This document shows, piece after piece, positions 36,059 through 44,190 of a DNA stretch of 64,000 nt. Position 1 is the stretch's first letter. Each line of letters starts with the position of its first letter. A model generated the notes under the pieces. The model was not told the DNA's origin. It did not search any database and saw only the letters and a program-made list of their open reading frames with translations. The stretch is from the NCBI RefSeq assembly GCF_019285735.1, contig NZ_CP079107.1, positions 1,736,001-1,800,000 of the forward strand, read 5' to 3'. Both the position numbers and the translations under genes were made by a program. The DNA comes from Paeniglutamicibacter sp. Y32M11. Its GTDB lineage: Bacteria; Actinomycetota; Actinomycetes; Actinomycetales; Micrococcaceae.

Positions 36059-38695
36059 TTAGGCCTGAACGGTGTCTTCCACCGGAGCCAGCACCACGTC
36101 GCTAACGCTCAGATCGCCATCGGCGGCGACCAGGGTCATGTCGCTGGCGTTACCGGCGGCCAACAAGTCACCCAGACCGGCGCGCAAGAGCTCCAGCGTC
36201 GACTCCGGTGCGGAAATCACACCGGAGAGAACAGCGGTGCGCTGCTTAACCTTCGCCTCGGACTTGGACTTGCGGATACCGGAGAGTGCCTCACCAACGA
36301 TGGGCAACACCGCGGTGTTGGCACCCTCGATGGCACCGGCCAGGTGAGCGGAACCGGGCCATTCGGCGCGGTGAACCGAACCAGCACGCCACCAACCCCA
36401 GACCTCTTCGGTGGCGAAGGGCAGGAATGGGGCGAAGAGTCGCAGCACCGAATCCAGGGTCGTGGCCAAGGTAGCCAAGACGCTGGCCTGCTCCTGATCA
36501 CCACGGGCACCGTAGGCACGATCCTTGATCAGTTCCACGTAGTCATCGGTGAACGACCAGAAGAACGACTCGGTGATATCCAGCGCGCGGGCATAGTCGT
36601 AGGCATCAAAGGCGCGGGTGGCGTCGTCGATGACCTGCGACAAGCGAGCGAGCAGGGACTTGTCCAGACCATTGGTGATGATCGAGGCATCCCCGGAAAT
36701 GACGTTGGCCTCGGTAGCGCCGAGGTTCAACACGAACTTCGAAGCATTGAGGATCTTGATCGCCAGGCGGCGGCCGATCTTCATCTGGTTGATCTCGTAC
36801 GCGGTGTCCGCGCCCAGCTTGGCGCTGGCGGCCCAGTAACGCACGGCATCGGAACCATAGTCGTTCAGCACGTCGGTGGGGACCACCACGTTGCCCTTGG
36901 ACTTGGACATCTTCTTACGATCCGGATCCAGGATCCAGCCGGAGATCGCCGCGTGCTTCCACGGGGCCACATCGTGCAGCGCGTCGGCGCGCACGGCCGT
37001 CGAGAAGAGCCAGGTGCGGATGATGTCGTGACCCTGCGGGCGCAGGTCAAACGGGAAGACCTTGGCGAAGAAGTCCTCATCGCGGCTCCAACGACCAACA
37101 ATCTGCGGGGTCAACGAGCTCGTGGCCCAGGTATCAAGCACGTCGGCATCCCCGGCGAAGCCGCCGGCAACATTGCGCTGTGCCTCGCTGAAGCCCGGTG
37201 CGGTATCCGCGGCCGGGTCAACCGGCAGCATCTCATCGGTGGGCAGGATCGGGTGCTCGTAGTCGGGTTCACCGGAGGCATCCAGTGGGTACCAGACCGG
37301 CACCGGCACGCCGAAGAAGCGCTGGCGGGAAACCAACCAGTCACCGTTGAGGCCGGAGATCCAGTTTTCATAGCGTGAGCGCATGAACGCCGGGTGGAAC
37401 TCGATCTGCTCGCCACGCTTGATCAAGCGGGCGCGGCGTTCCTCGTCGCGTCCACCATTGCGGATGTACCACTGGCGTGAGGAAACAATTTCCAGGGGCT
37501 TGTCGCCCTTTTCGAAGAAGTTCACCGGGTGGGAGATCTTCTTCGGCTCGCCATCGAGCAGGTTGGCGGCAATCAGGAGATCAACAACGACCTCCTTGGC
37601 GGAGAACACGGTCTTACCGGCGATGGCTGCGTAGGCTTCGGCGCCGGCCTCGGTGGTGATCCACTCCGGGGTCTCGGCGATCACGCGGCCGTCGCGGCCG
37701 ATGATGGCGCGGGTCGGCAGCTGCAGTTCACGCCACCAGATGACGTCGGTCAAATCGCCGAAGGTACACACCATCGCGATGCCCGAACCCTTGTCGGCCT
37801 TGGCCAACGGGTGTGGGTAAACGGTGACCGGTACATCAAAGAGCGGGGAGGTGACGGTCTTGCCGAAGAGCGGCTTGTAACGCTCATCGTCGGGGTTCGC
37901 TACCAGAGCTGCGCAGGCGGCCAACAGTTCGGGACGGGTGGTCTCGATGAAGATCTGCGTGCCATCTTCGGCGGTGAATGGGTAACGGTAGTACGCTCCG
38001 GGCATCTCGCGGTCTTCGAGCTCGGCCTGGGCCACGGCGGTGCGGAAGGTCACGTCCCACAAGGTGGGCGCCTCGGACATGTAAGCGTCGCCGGCGGCCA
38101 GGTTGGCCAGGAAGCCACGCTGCGAAACCGCGCGCGAGACATCGTCGATGGTGCGGTAGGTCAAATCCCAGTCAACGGACAGGCCCAGGGTGGAGAAGAG
38201 GTGCTCAAAGACCTTCTCGTCCTCCACCGCCAGCTCTTCACACAGCTCGATGAAGTTCTTGCGGCTCACGACATCCCAGTCGCGCTGGTTCTTCGCCGGA
38301 GTGGCCGGCGGGCGGTAACCCTCAACGTAGGCGTACGTTGGGTCGCAACGCACACCGTAGAAGTTCTGCACGCGACGCTCGGTGGGCAGACCATTGTCGT
38401 CCCAGCCCATCGGGTAGAACACGTTTTTACCGTTCATCCGCTGGTAGCGGGCCAGCACATCGGTCTGCGTGTAGGAGAACATGTGTCCCACGTGCAGGGA
38501 TCCCGACGCCGTCGGTGGGGGAGTGTCGATCGAGTAGACCTGCTCGCGCGTGGTCTCGGTGTTGAATTTGTAGGTGCCTTGTTCGCGCCAGCGGGCGCCG
38601 AGGCGTTCCTCGAGGCCCTCAAGTACGGGCTTGTCGGGAACGGAAACGATGACGGGCGTGTCTGTGCCCAAGGTGTCTTCTGCCATGTTCCCCAT
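36059..38695 (-). CDS. valS: Valine-tRNA ligase
   Basis: An 878-residue class I synthetase. The HIGH motif appears as HVGH (residues 68-71, in PPPTASGSLHVGHMFSYTQ) and the second signature as KMSKS (595-599, followed by KGN). The editing domain has ETTRPELLAACAALVANP. The sequence style, with CDPTYAYVEGY and NFIELCEEL, is the archaeal-like ValRS form used by many actinobacteria. A C-terminal coiled coil is short or absent. The start may be ATG 38695 or 38686. Large open frames on the opposite strand are shadows of this gene. Confidence 0.96.
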   Translation of the reverse strand: MGNMAEDTLGTDTPVIVSVPDKPVLEGLEERLGARWREQGTYKFNTETTREQVYSIDTPPPTASGSLHVGHMFSYTQTDVLARYQRMNGKNVFYPMGWDDNGLPTERRVQNFYGVRCDPTYAYVEGYRPPATPAKNQRDWDVVSRKNFIELCEELAVEDEKVFEHLFSTLGLSVDWDLTYRTIDDVSRAVSQRGFLANLAAGDAYMSEAPTLWDVTFRTAVAQAELEDREMPGAYYRYPFTAEDGTQIFIETTRPELLAACAALVANPDDERYKPLFGKTVTSPLFDVPVTVYPHPLAKADKGSGIAMVCTFGDLTDVIWWRELQLPTRAIIGRDGRVIAETPEWITTEAGAEAYAAIAGKTVFSAKEVVVDLLIAANLLDGEPKKISHPVNFFEKGDKPLEIVSSRQWYIRNGGRDEERRARLIKRGEQIEFHPAFMRSRYENWISGLNGDWLVSRQRFFGVPVPVWYPLDASGEPDYEHPILPTDEMLPVDPAADTAPGFSEAQRNVAGGFAGDADVLDTWATSSLTPQIVGRWSRDEDFFAKVFPFDLRPQGHDIIRTWLFSTAVRADALHDVAPWKHAAISGWILDPDRKKMSKSKGNVVVPTDVLNDYGSDAVRYWAASAKLGADTAYEINQMKIGRRLAIKILNASKFVLNLGATEANVISGDASIITNGLDKSLLARLSQVIDDATRAFDAYDYARALDITESFFWSFTDDYVELIKDRAYGARGDQEQASVLATLATTLDSVLRLFAPFLPFATEEVWGWWRAGSVHRAEWPGSAHLAGAIEGANTAVLPIVGEALSGIRKSKSEAKVKQRTAVLSGVISAPESTLELLRAGLGDLLAAGNASDMTLVAADGDLSVSDVVLAPVEDTVQA

Positions 38696-38771
38696 TCTTC
38701 CACGAGGGCGGGCATTCCCCCCAGTTGACCCGGGTTGATGCCCGCCACAGCGACGGACGGTTCACCAGGGA

Positions 38772-40460
38772 CTAAGGGGCGATCCAGATCGTTGTTTCCC
38801 CCGCAAGCTGCCCCGGGACCGGTGCGGTGGCACCGCTGCACACCACGATCTTGCTCTCATCCACGGAAGAGGGCAGATCAACAGGCGCAGCGCCAAAGTT
38901 GGTGAGCACCGCCCAGCCGTTGGGTCGTTGGTAATGTGCCAACGTGGCCTCGGAAGCCGAAATCCAGGACAGTTCCTCGTGCGTCTGCAACCGTCGGCGC
39001 CAGGTGAGGGCACTGCGGTAGAACTCCAGCGTGGAGCCGGGCACCGCCTCCTGGGCATCAACCGCGTGCTCGGCGAACCAGGCCGGCTGCGGTAACCAGG
39101 GCGCGGCACCAAAACCGAAGTGCGTGTCTCTGGCCTTCCACGGCAGCGGTACCCGGGTGCCATCACGGCCCTTAACGGTATTCCCGGTGCGGAACCATGT
39201 GGGATCCTGCAGGGCATCTGCCGGCAGATCGGCCACCTCAAAGAGGCCAAGCTCCTCACCCTGATAGAGGTACGCCGAACCGGGCAGACCCAACATGAAC
39301 AGCGTTGCTGCCCGCGCCCGGCGCAATCCGCGCACCGGATCGCTGATTGGTTCACTGCCGCCGGAAAGCAGCCAGGCTTCCAATGCCGTGGCATCGGTGC
39401 CATCGGGAAGTGAATAACGCGAGGCATGACGGATGACGTCGTGGTTCGAGAAGACCCAGGTGGAGGACGCCCCGGAGGCTTGCGCCTCGGCCAGGCAGCG
39501 CGCCACGATGCTGCGGAATTCGGTGGCGTCAAAGGGAGCCTGGAGTAGGTCGAAGTTGAAGGCCTGGCCCAGGCCGGTGGGCTGGGCGTAACGTAGCCGG
39601 CGGTGGGTGAAAGGTACCCAGGCCTCGGCGACGGCAATGCGTGGCGGGTCATATTCGTTGAGCACCGAGCGCCAGCCGGCGTAGATTTCATGCACCTCGT
39701 CGCGGTCAAAGAGCACGTCGGTGCCGTCATCAACCAGGATCTCCAACGATGGCTTGGAACGCAGCGGCAGCGTCATGTCCTTGACCAGGGCATGGGCCAC
39801 ATCAACGCGGAAACCATCCACACCACGATCGGCCCAGAAGCGCAGCGTGGTCTGGAAGTCCTCGCGGACCTCGGGGTTATCCCAGTTCAGATCCGGTTGT
39901 TCGGAGGCGAAGAGGTGCAGGTACCACTGCCCCGGTGCCCCGGCATTTTCCCCGGTGGTTTCGTTAATGCGGGTCCAGGCCGATCCGCCAAAGTGTGATG
40001 GCCAGTCCGATGGTGGAAGCTCACCGTTTTCACCCAGCCCGTCGTGGAAGTGATAGCGGGCCCGCTCGGGGGAGCCCGGGGCGGCGGCCAAGGCGGCGGT
40101 GAACCATTCATGACGGTTGGAGGAGTGGTTGGGAACTACATCGGCGATGACCCTGATGTTTGCCGCATGAGCCGCTGCAACCATGGCATCAAAGTCCGAA
40201 AGGGTTCCCAGCCGTGGGTCAACGTTGCGGTAGTCATCCACGTCGTACCCGCCATCGGCCAACGCCGAGGGATAAAACGGGGAGAGCCAGATCGCGTCGA
40301 TGCCCAGCTCCTGGAGATAGCCCATGCGCGATGTCACGCCCGGCAAATCGCCCAGTCCGTCGCCCGTGGCATCGGCAAAGCTGCGTGGGTAGATCTGGTA
40401 GACGGCCGCTTGGCGCCACCAATGGGCATCGGGCGCGGATTTCGAAACATGCTCATTCAT
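38772..40460 (-). CDS. aglA: Alpha-glucosidase, GH13 family
   Basis: A 562-residue glycoside hydrolase of the oligo-1,6-glucosidase/alpha-glucosidase subfamily. GH13 regions are intact: DVVPNHSSNRHEW (region I), GFRVDVAHALV with nucleophile D220 (region II), E279 in IAVAEAWVPF (region III) and VFSNHD ending at D341 (region IV). The N-terminal AVYQIYPRSFADATGDGLGDL is typical. No signal peptide, so it acts in the cytoplasm on imported maltose-type sugars. Its ATG overlaps by 1 nt (TAATG) the stop of a permease remnant, so it was once the last gene of a sugar ABC transporter operon. Confidence 0.94.
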   Translation of the reverse strand: MNEHVSKSAPDAHWWRQAAVYQIYPRSFADATGDGLGDLPGVTSRMGYLQELGIDAIWLSPFYPSALADGGYDVDDYRNVDPRLGTLSDFDAMVAAAHAANIRVIADVVPNHSSNRHEWFTAALAAAPGSPERARYHFHDGLGENGELPPSDWPSHFGGSAWTRINETTGENAGAPGQWYLHLFASEQPDLNWDNPEVREDFQTTLRFWADRGVDGFRVDVAHALVKDMTLPLRSKPSLEILVDDGTDVLFDRDEVHEIYAGWRSVLNEYDPPRIAVAEAWVPFTHRRLRYAQPTGLGQAFNFDLLQAPFDATEFRSIVARCLAEAQASGASSTWVFSNHDVIRHASRYSLPDGTDATALEAWLLSGGSEPISDPVRGLRRARAATLFMLGLPGSAYLYQGEELGLFEVADLPADALQDPTWFRTGNTVKGRDGTRVPLPWKARDTHFGFGAAPWLPQPAWFAEHAVDAQEAVPGSTLEFYRSALTWRRRLQTHEELSWISASEATLAHYQRPNGWAVLTNFGAAPVDLPSSVDESKIVVCSGATAPVPGQLAGETTIWIAP

Positions 40461-40561
40461 TATGTGATGGTTCCTCTCATGACACCGGAAATAACCCAGC
40501 GTTGGGCGAATACATAGACCAGCGGCCGTGGGGCCATCGCCATGAGATAGGAGCCGAAGGC
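40460..40561 (-). pseudogene. C-terminal remnant of a sugar ABC transporter permease (MalG type)
   Basis: The last ~33 codons before the alpha-glucosidase start encode AFGSYLMAMAPRPLVYVFAQ followed by RWVISGVMRGTIT. This resembles the end of MalG-type carbohydrate permeases, where a final hydrophobic segment is followed by QRxxxxGxxxGxxK. The frame runs upstream to 40792 but loses any resemblance to a permease, and a GGGAAG/CTTCCC inverted repeat lies at 40577-40594. I infer that malE-malF-malG-like genes were deleted, leaving this tail and the divergent regulator. Confidence 0.68.
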
Positions 40562-40722
40562 GCTAGCTCGTGACGGGGAAGCGTGAACTTCCCGCGATGG
40601 TGGGACCCTGCTGCCACCCAGAACGTTCCCGCAAGACGACGCCCAAGCTGGCGGCTTCCTTGGTTCCTCCGGGGTCACACTACGGACGGTGCGGTACAAG
40701 GAGGGGCCGTCGCGGTCGTTAA

Positions 40723-40743
40723 TTATTTTTACGTCAAAACTAA
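40723..40743. promoter_or_regulatory. Candidate operator of the ROK regulator
   Basis: TTATTTTTAC-GTCAAAACTAA is an imperfect inverted repeat in an AT-rich patch of the divergent region between the alpha-glucosidase unit and the ROK regulator gene. A similar GTTTATTT-like sequence (AAATAAACTAA) overlaps the ROK gene's own -10 at 40843-40853. Apart from these sites and the permease remnant, the 40461-40856 interval shows no gene. Confidence 0.4.
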
Positions 40744-40856
40744 TGCATGTGTCAAGGGCCACAGAGGTCGAGGAATTGCTGCGCTTTGTCACTGCTCAAG
40801 CGATTTTATGGCGGCCTGGTTCGATGTTAAGGTTCGGTGTGAAATAAACTAACCGC

Positions 40857-42059
40857 ATGTCACCGCGATCCATGGCGAGTAGCCACCCGATCACTACCCG
40901 CAGCCAGCCCCAGCCCCCGGGCCGGGGAGCCGACGCGGGGTTAGCCCTGAGCGACCCGGAACTAGAGGTGGCCCGGGCGATTCTGATCCACGGACCTAGC
41001 TCTCGCGGATCTCTTTCCCAGCGGCTAAAGCTCAGTGCCGCCAGCTTAACCCGGCTGAGTAAGCCATTGCTGGACGCTGGAATCGTGGGAGAAGGCGACC
41101 TGGTCCTCGACGGTAGTGTGGGGCGCCCGGTTCGTTTGCTCGATATCCGCCAAGACGCCGGCTTCTTCGTCGGCATCAAAATCACCGGAACGATGGCGCA
41201 AGGGGTACTGACCGACCTGCGAGCTCACACGCTGGCCAGCGCCGAACATGAGCTGGGGACGCACGAGGTGGCGCAGGTGGTGGAGACGCTGGTGCAGCTC
41301 ATCAACGACCTCCGCGAGCAGACTGGTCGGGAAATATCCGGGGTAGGCATCTGCATCGGCGGCCAGATCTCCGAGGGAACACTCATCGCCCGCGCTCCGT
41401 TCCTGGGCTGGCGCGACGTGCCGTTGGGCGAACTACTTCACCAGCGCATGGGGTTACCGGTGCTGGTCGAAAACGACGTGACAGCACTGGTTGCCGCCGA
41501 ACAGTGGTTTGGTGTGGGACGCGAAGTCGCCAATTTTGCCGTGGTCACCATTGGAGCCGGTGTCGGGTACGGATTGGCCATTCACCGTCAGGTGGTGCGC
41601 GGCCGCGACGCGGGGTTGGGCCTGGGGGGACATTTCCCCCTTGATCCCAACGGGCCGGTGTGTCGGGAGGGGCACCGGGGATGTTCCACCGCCATGCTCA
41701 CGATCCCCAGCATCTGTGCGCAGATCTCCACCGCACTGCTGCGTGAGATCGACTATGCCCAGGCCCTCGAGCTGGCCGAGCAGGGCAACAAGGTGGCCAG
41801 CTCGGTGCTGCGGGCCGCGGCGGTGGCGCTCGGACGGTTCCTTGCCGCCGCCGCAAATCTGACCATGGTTAATGTGGTGGTCCTAGGTGGGGAAGGCATC
41901 GAACTTTTCACCAGGTTCGAGGCCACGGTACGCGCGGCGCTGTCCGCCGACCGTGATCCCGAGGCTCTAGACGTCCGGATTGCCGTCTTAGATGGCGAGT
42001 TCGATTTATGGGCACGAGGTGCCGCGGCCGTCGCCATTCAAAAGTACGCCTTCATCTAG
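40857..42059 (+). CDS. ROK family transcriptional regulator
   Basis: A 400-residue regulator with an N-terminal winged helix (about residues 35-80: ARAILIHGPSSRGSLSQRLK, TRLSKPLLDAGIV) and a C-terminal ROK sugar-kinase-like domain (VGICIGGQISEG, LVENDVTALVAAEQWFG, TIGAGVGYGLAI). The ROK zinc motif CxCGxxGCxE is degenerate: CREGHRGCST lacks the second cysteine and the glutamate. ATG 40857 has no ribosome site but TAAACT ends 6 nt upstream, suggesting a leaderless mRNA. It is divergent from the alpha-glucosidase unit and is its likely repressor, responding to a sugar. Confidence 0.9.
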   Translation: MSPRSMASSHPITTRSQPQPPGRGADAGLALSDPELEVARAILIHGPSSRGSLSQRLKLSAASLTRLSKPLLDAGIVGEGDLVLDGSVGRPVRLLDIRQDAGFFVGIKITGTMAQGVLTDLRAHTLASAEHELGTHEVAQVVETLVQLINDLREQTGREISGVGICIGGQISEGTLIARAPFLGWRDVPLGELLHQRMGLPVLVENDVTALVAAEQWFGVGREVANFAVVTIGAGVGYGLAIHRQVVRGRDAGLGLGGHFPLDPNGPVCREGHRGCSTAMLTIPSICAQISTALLREIDYAQALELAEQGNKVASSVLRAAAVALGRFLAAAANLTMVNVVVLGGEGIELFTRFEATVRAALSADRDPEALDVRIAVLDGEFDLWARGAAAVAIQKYAFI

Positions 42060-42146
42060 CACCGCCACCTCGGCCGAGGCAGCCCTCAAGATGCTGGATC
42101 GCCCGTGATGCTGGAACATTGCTCCACCGCGACTTAAGGTTGCGCC

Positions 42147-42545
42147 ATGGGTACCTTTCGCTTGCTGCGCGCGTATGAACCGGCCGATGGGGGTTATCGG
42201 ATCCTGATTGACCGACTCTGGCCACGGGGACTGAGCAAGGAGCGTGCGGCGCTGGATGATTGGGCCAAGGACGTGGCCCCGTCGACCGAGTTGCGCGTGG
42301 CCTTCAGCCATAAGGCCGAGCACTTTGCCGAGTTCACCGATCACTACCGCCACGAACTGGAGGTCGGATCCGCCGCGGCAGGGGCCCGCCGCTTGCTGGA
42401 AATCGCCGATCAGCAGCCGGATGTGGTGCTGCTCTACGCGGCCCGCGACATCGTGCACAACCACGCCACGGTGCTGCTCGACTTCCTTCGTGAGGCCCAA
42501 GGTGAGGCCGACGACACGATGGGGAACCCCGGTACGGCAGACTAA
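42147..42545 (+). CDS. DUF488 family protein
   Basis: A 132-residue protein of the YeaO-like DUF488 family, recognised by RILIDRLWPRGLSKERAALD and WAKDVAPSTELRVAFSH. Function is unproven; these small cytoplasmic proteins often lie near redox or metal-stress genes. No ribosome site precedes the ATG, and TAAGGT ends 6 nt upstream, which may mark a leaderless promoter. It is followed 64 nt later by the SDR gene, which has its own promoter-like element. Confidence 0.87.
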   Translation: MGTFRLLRAYEPADGGYRILIDRLWPRGLSKERAALDDWAKDVAPSTELRVAFSHKAEHFAEFTDHYRHELEVGSAAAGARRLLEIADQQPDVVLLYAARDIVHNHATVLLDFLREAQGEADDTMGNPGTAD

Positions 42546-42609
42546 GGCACAGCGCCACGAATCGACACTGTGCTTGGGCATCAACCATCGGGCTGGATAG
42601 TCTTTGTAC

Positions 42610-43380
42610 ATGTCAACACAGAACTCAGTCATCCAGCCTGCAGCCGTCGTCACCGGAGCCTCCAGCGGCATCGGGGAAGCCACCGTCCGCGCCCTGAGCG
42701 CCCGCGGATGGAAGGTCTTCGCCGTCGCCCGCCGCGCCGAACGACTTGCGGCGCTCGCCGAAGAAACCGGTGCGGTGCCAGTTCCCGCGGATATCACCGA
42801 TGATGATCAGGTGGCCGCGCTGCTGGCCACCGTTGAAGCAGCCGGTGGCATCAACACCCTGATTAATATCGCCGGCGGTGCCCGCGGCGCCGACTACCTG
42901 GCCGAGGCCAAGAACGAAGACTGGGACTTCATGCTCCAGGCCAACGTCATGGGCACCATGAAGATCACTCGCGCCTTCCTGCCGATGCTCCGTGCGAACG
43001 GCGAGGGCACGGTACTGAACCTGACCTCAACCGCCGGACTGGTCAGCTACGAGGGCGGATCGGGCTACAACGCGGCCAAGGCCGCCCAACGAGCACTCAC
43101 CCAGGCGCTCCGCCTGGAAGAAGTTGTCCATAACATCCGGGTCATCGAGGTGCTCCCCGGATTGGTGCAGACCGAGGAATTTGCCCTCCGGCGTCTTGGT
43201 GGAGACAGCGAAAAGGCGGCGAAGACCTACGCCGGTGTGGCCAAGCCGCTCACCGCGGAGGACATCGCCGACATCGTCTCCTATGCCGTAAACGCCCCGC
43301 ACCACGTGAACCTCGACGAGATTGTGGTGCGACCGGTGGCGCAGGCCGCGGCTCACAAGCTGATCCGCGACCAAGCATGA
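42610..43380 (+). CDS. SDR family NAD(P)-dependent oxidoreductase
   Basis: A 256-residue classical short-chain dehydrogenase. The cofactor motif TGASSGIGEATVRAL is near residue 15, NIAGG follows mid-chain, and the catalytic Ser-Tyr-Lys set is in NLTSTAGLVSYEGGSGYNAAK. The Arg-Arg pair after beta-2 (VARRAERL) favours NADP(H). Substrate unknown; it resembles the YdfG/serine dehydrogenase-like group. ATG 42610 is preceded by TAGTCT ending 6 nt upstream and no ribosome site. Its stop overlaps the chelatase start by 4 nt (ATGA). Confidence 0.93.
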   Translation: MSTQNSVIQPAAVVTGASSGIGEATVRALSARGWKVFAVARRAERLAALAEETGAVPVPADITDDDQVAALLATVEAAGGINTLINIAGGARGADYLAEAKNEDWDFMLQANVMGTMKITRAFLPMLRANGEGTVLNLTSTAGLVSYEGGSGYNAAKAAQRALTQALRLEEVVHNIRVIEVLPGLVQTEEFALRRLGGDSEKAAKTYAGVAKPLTAEDIADIVSYAVNAPHHVNLDEIVVRPVAQAAAHKLIRDQA

Positions 43381-44114
43381 GCGCGGCCTCTTCGGCCGGG
43401 AACCGCCCCTTGCACGTGGTGGCCTGCGCCCATGGGACGGATCATCCCACGGGCCGGAGGCTGATCCATGCACTGCGGGCGGAGCTGGCCGCCGAGCTGG
43501 CCGCCGAGGGGCTGCGCGCGGTGGTGCATGAGGCCTATGTAGATGTGCAGGAGCCCGGACTGGAATCGGTGCTCACCGCGCTGCCGGCAGGTGAGCAGGC
43601 CATCGTCGCCCCTCTCTTGCTCTCGGAGGGGTTTCATACCTCGGTGGACATCGCGAACGCGGTGGCCACGCGGAGCCACACCACTTCCAGTGCGCCGCTG
43701 GGACCGGACCCGCGCCTGGCCACGGTGCTGGCGGCGCGCCTCACCGAGGCCGGATATCAACCCGGGGATGCGGTGGTGCTCGCCGCCGCCGGAACTCGCA
43801 TTCAGGCCGGTGCCGCGCAGGCGGCAGCAATGGCAGCGCTTCTGGCCACCGAACTAGGCCAGGACGTGAGCATCGCCTATTGCTCGGCCGCCACCCCCGC
43901 GGTGCCAGATGCGGTGGCGGCGGCGCGCGCGGCCGGTGCCACCCGCGTGGGCATCGCCGCCTTCCTACTGGCCCCCGGATTTTTCCACGACCGGCTGGCC
44001 ACCGCCGGGGCCGACTATGTTTCCGCGGCACTGCTTCCGAGCTTAACAATCGCGAAATGTGTCGCCACAAGACTCGCTGAGGCCCGCGAAACGGTCTGCG
44101 AAGACGCCGAATAG
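43377..44114 (+). CDS. Sirohydrochlorin chelatase (CbiX/SirB-like)
   Basis: A 245-residue protein with two CbiX-type halves. The first has VVACAHGTDHPTGRRLI (His for metal insertion) and LLLSEGFHTSVDI; the second has VVLAAAGTRI and AAFLLAPGFFHDRL. It inserts Fe2+ into sirohydrochlorin, the last step of siroheme synthesis (cobalt is the alternative metal). Its position beside sulfite reductase supports the iron role, and the dehydrogenase/methyltransferase fusion at 51850 supplies the earlier steps. It overlaps the SDR gene by 4 nt. A promoter region of 76 nt separates it from sir. Confidence 0.9.
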   Translation: MSAASSAGNRPLHVVACAHGTDHPTGRRLIHALRAELAAELAAEGLRAVVHEAYVDVQEPGLESVLTALPAGEQAIVAPLLLSEGFHTSVDIANAVATRSHTTSSAPLGPDPRLATVLAARLTEAGYQPGDAVVLAAAGTRIQAGAAQAAAMAALLATELGQDVSIAYCSAATPAVPDAVAAARAAGATRVGIAAFLLAPGFFHDRLATAGADYVSAALLPSLTIAKCVATRLAEARETVCEDAE

Positions 44115-44183
44115 GACCTCATATGACCTCATGACGCGTTAGGTCGGGGGCGTTGGCGGGCGACGGCGCCGCGCCCCTAGAGT
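44115..44183 (+). promoter_or_regulatory. Predicted leaderless promoter and direct repeats upstream of sir
   Basis: Two direct repeats GACCTCAT (44115-44122 and 44125-44132) lie 10 bp apart, and AGGTC at 44141-44145 is an inverted half. Downstream, TTGGCG (44153-44158), a 19-bp spacer and TAGAGT (44178-44183) end 7 nt before the ATG of sir, which has no ribosome site. The repeats upstream of the -35 could bind an activator or repressor of sulfur assimilation. Confidence 0.5.
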
Positions 44184-44190
44184 CGTGGCC

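Noticed and set aside
37529-38728. Open frame of 399 codons on the plus strand opposite valS
   Set aside because: Its product has no recognisable domain and it lies wholly antisense to the conserved valS coding sequence; typical of high-GC antisense frames.
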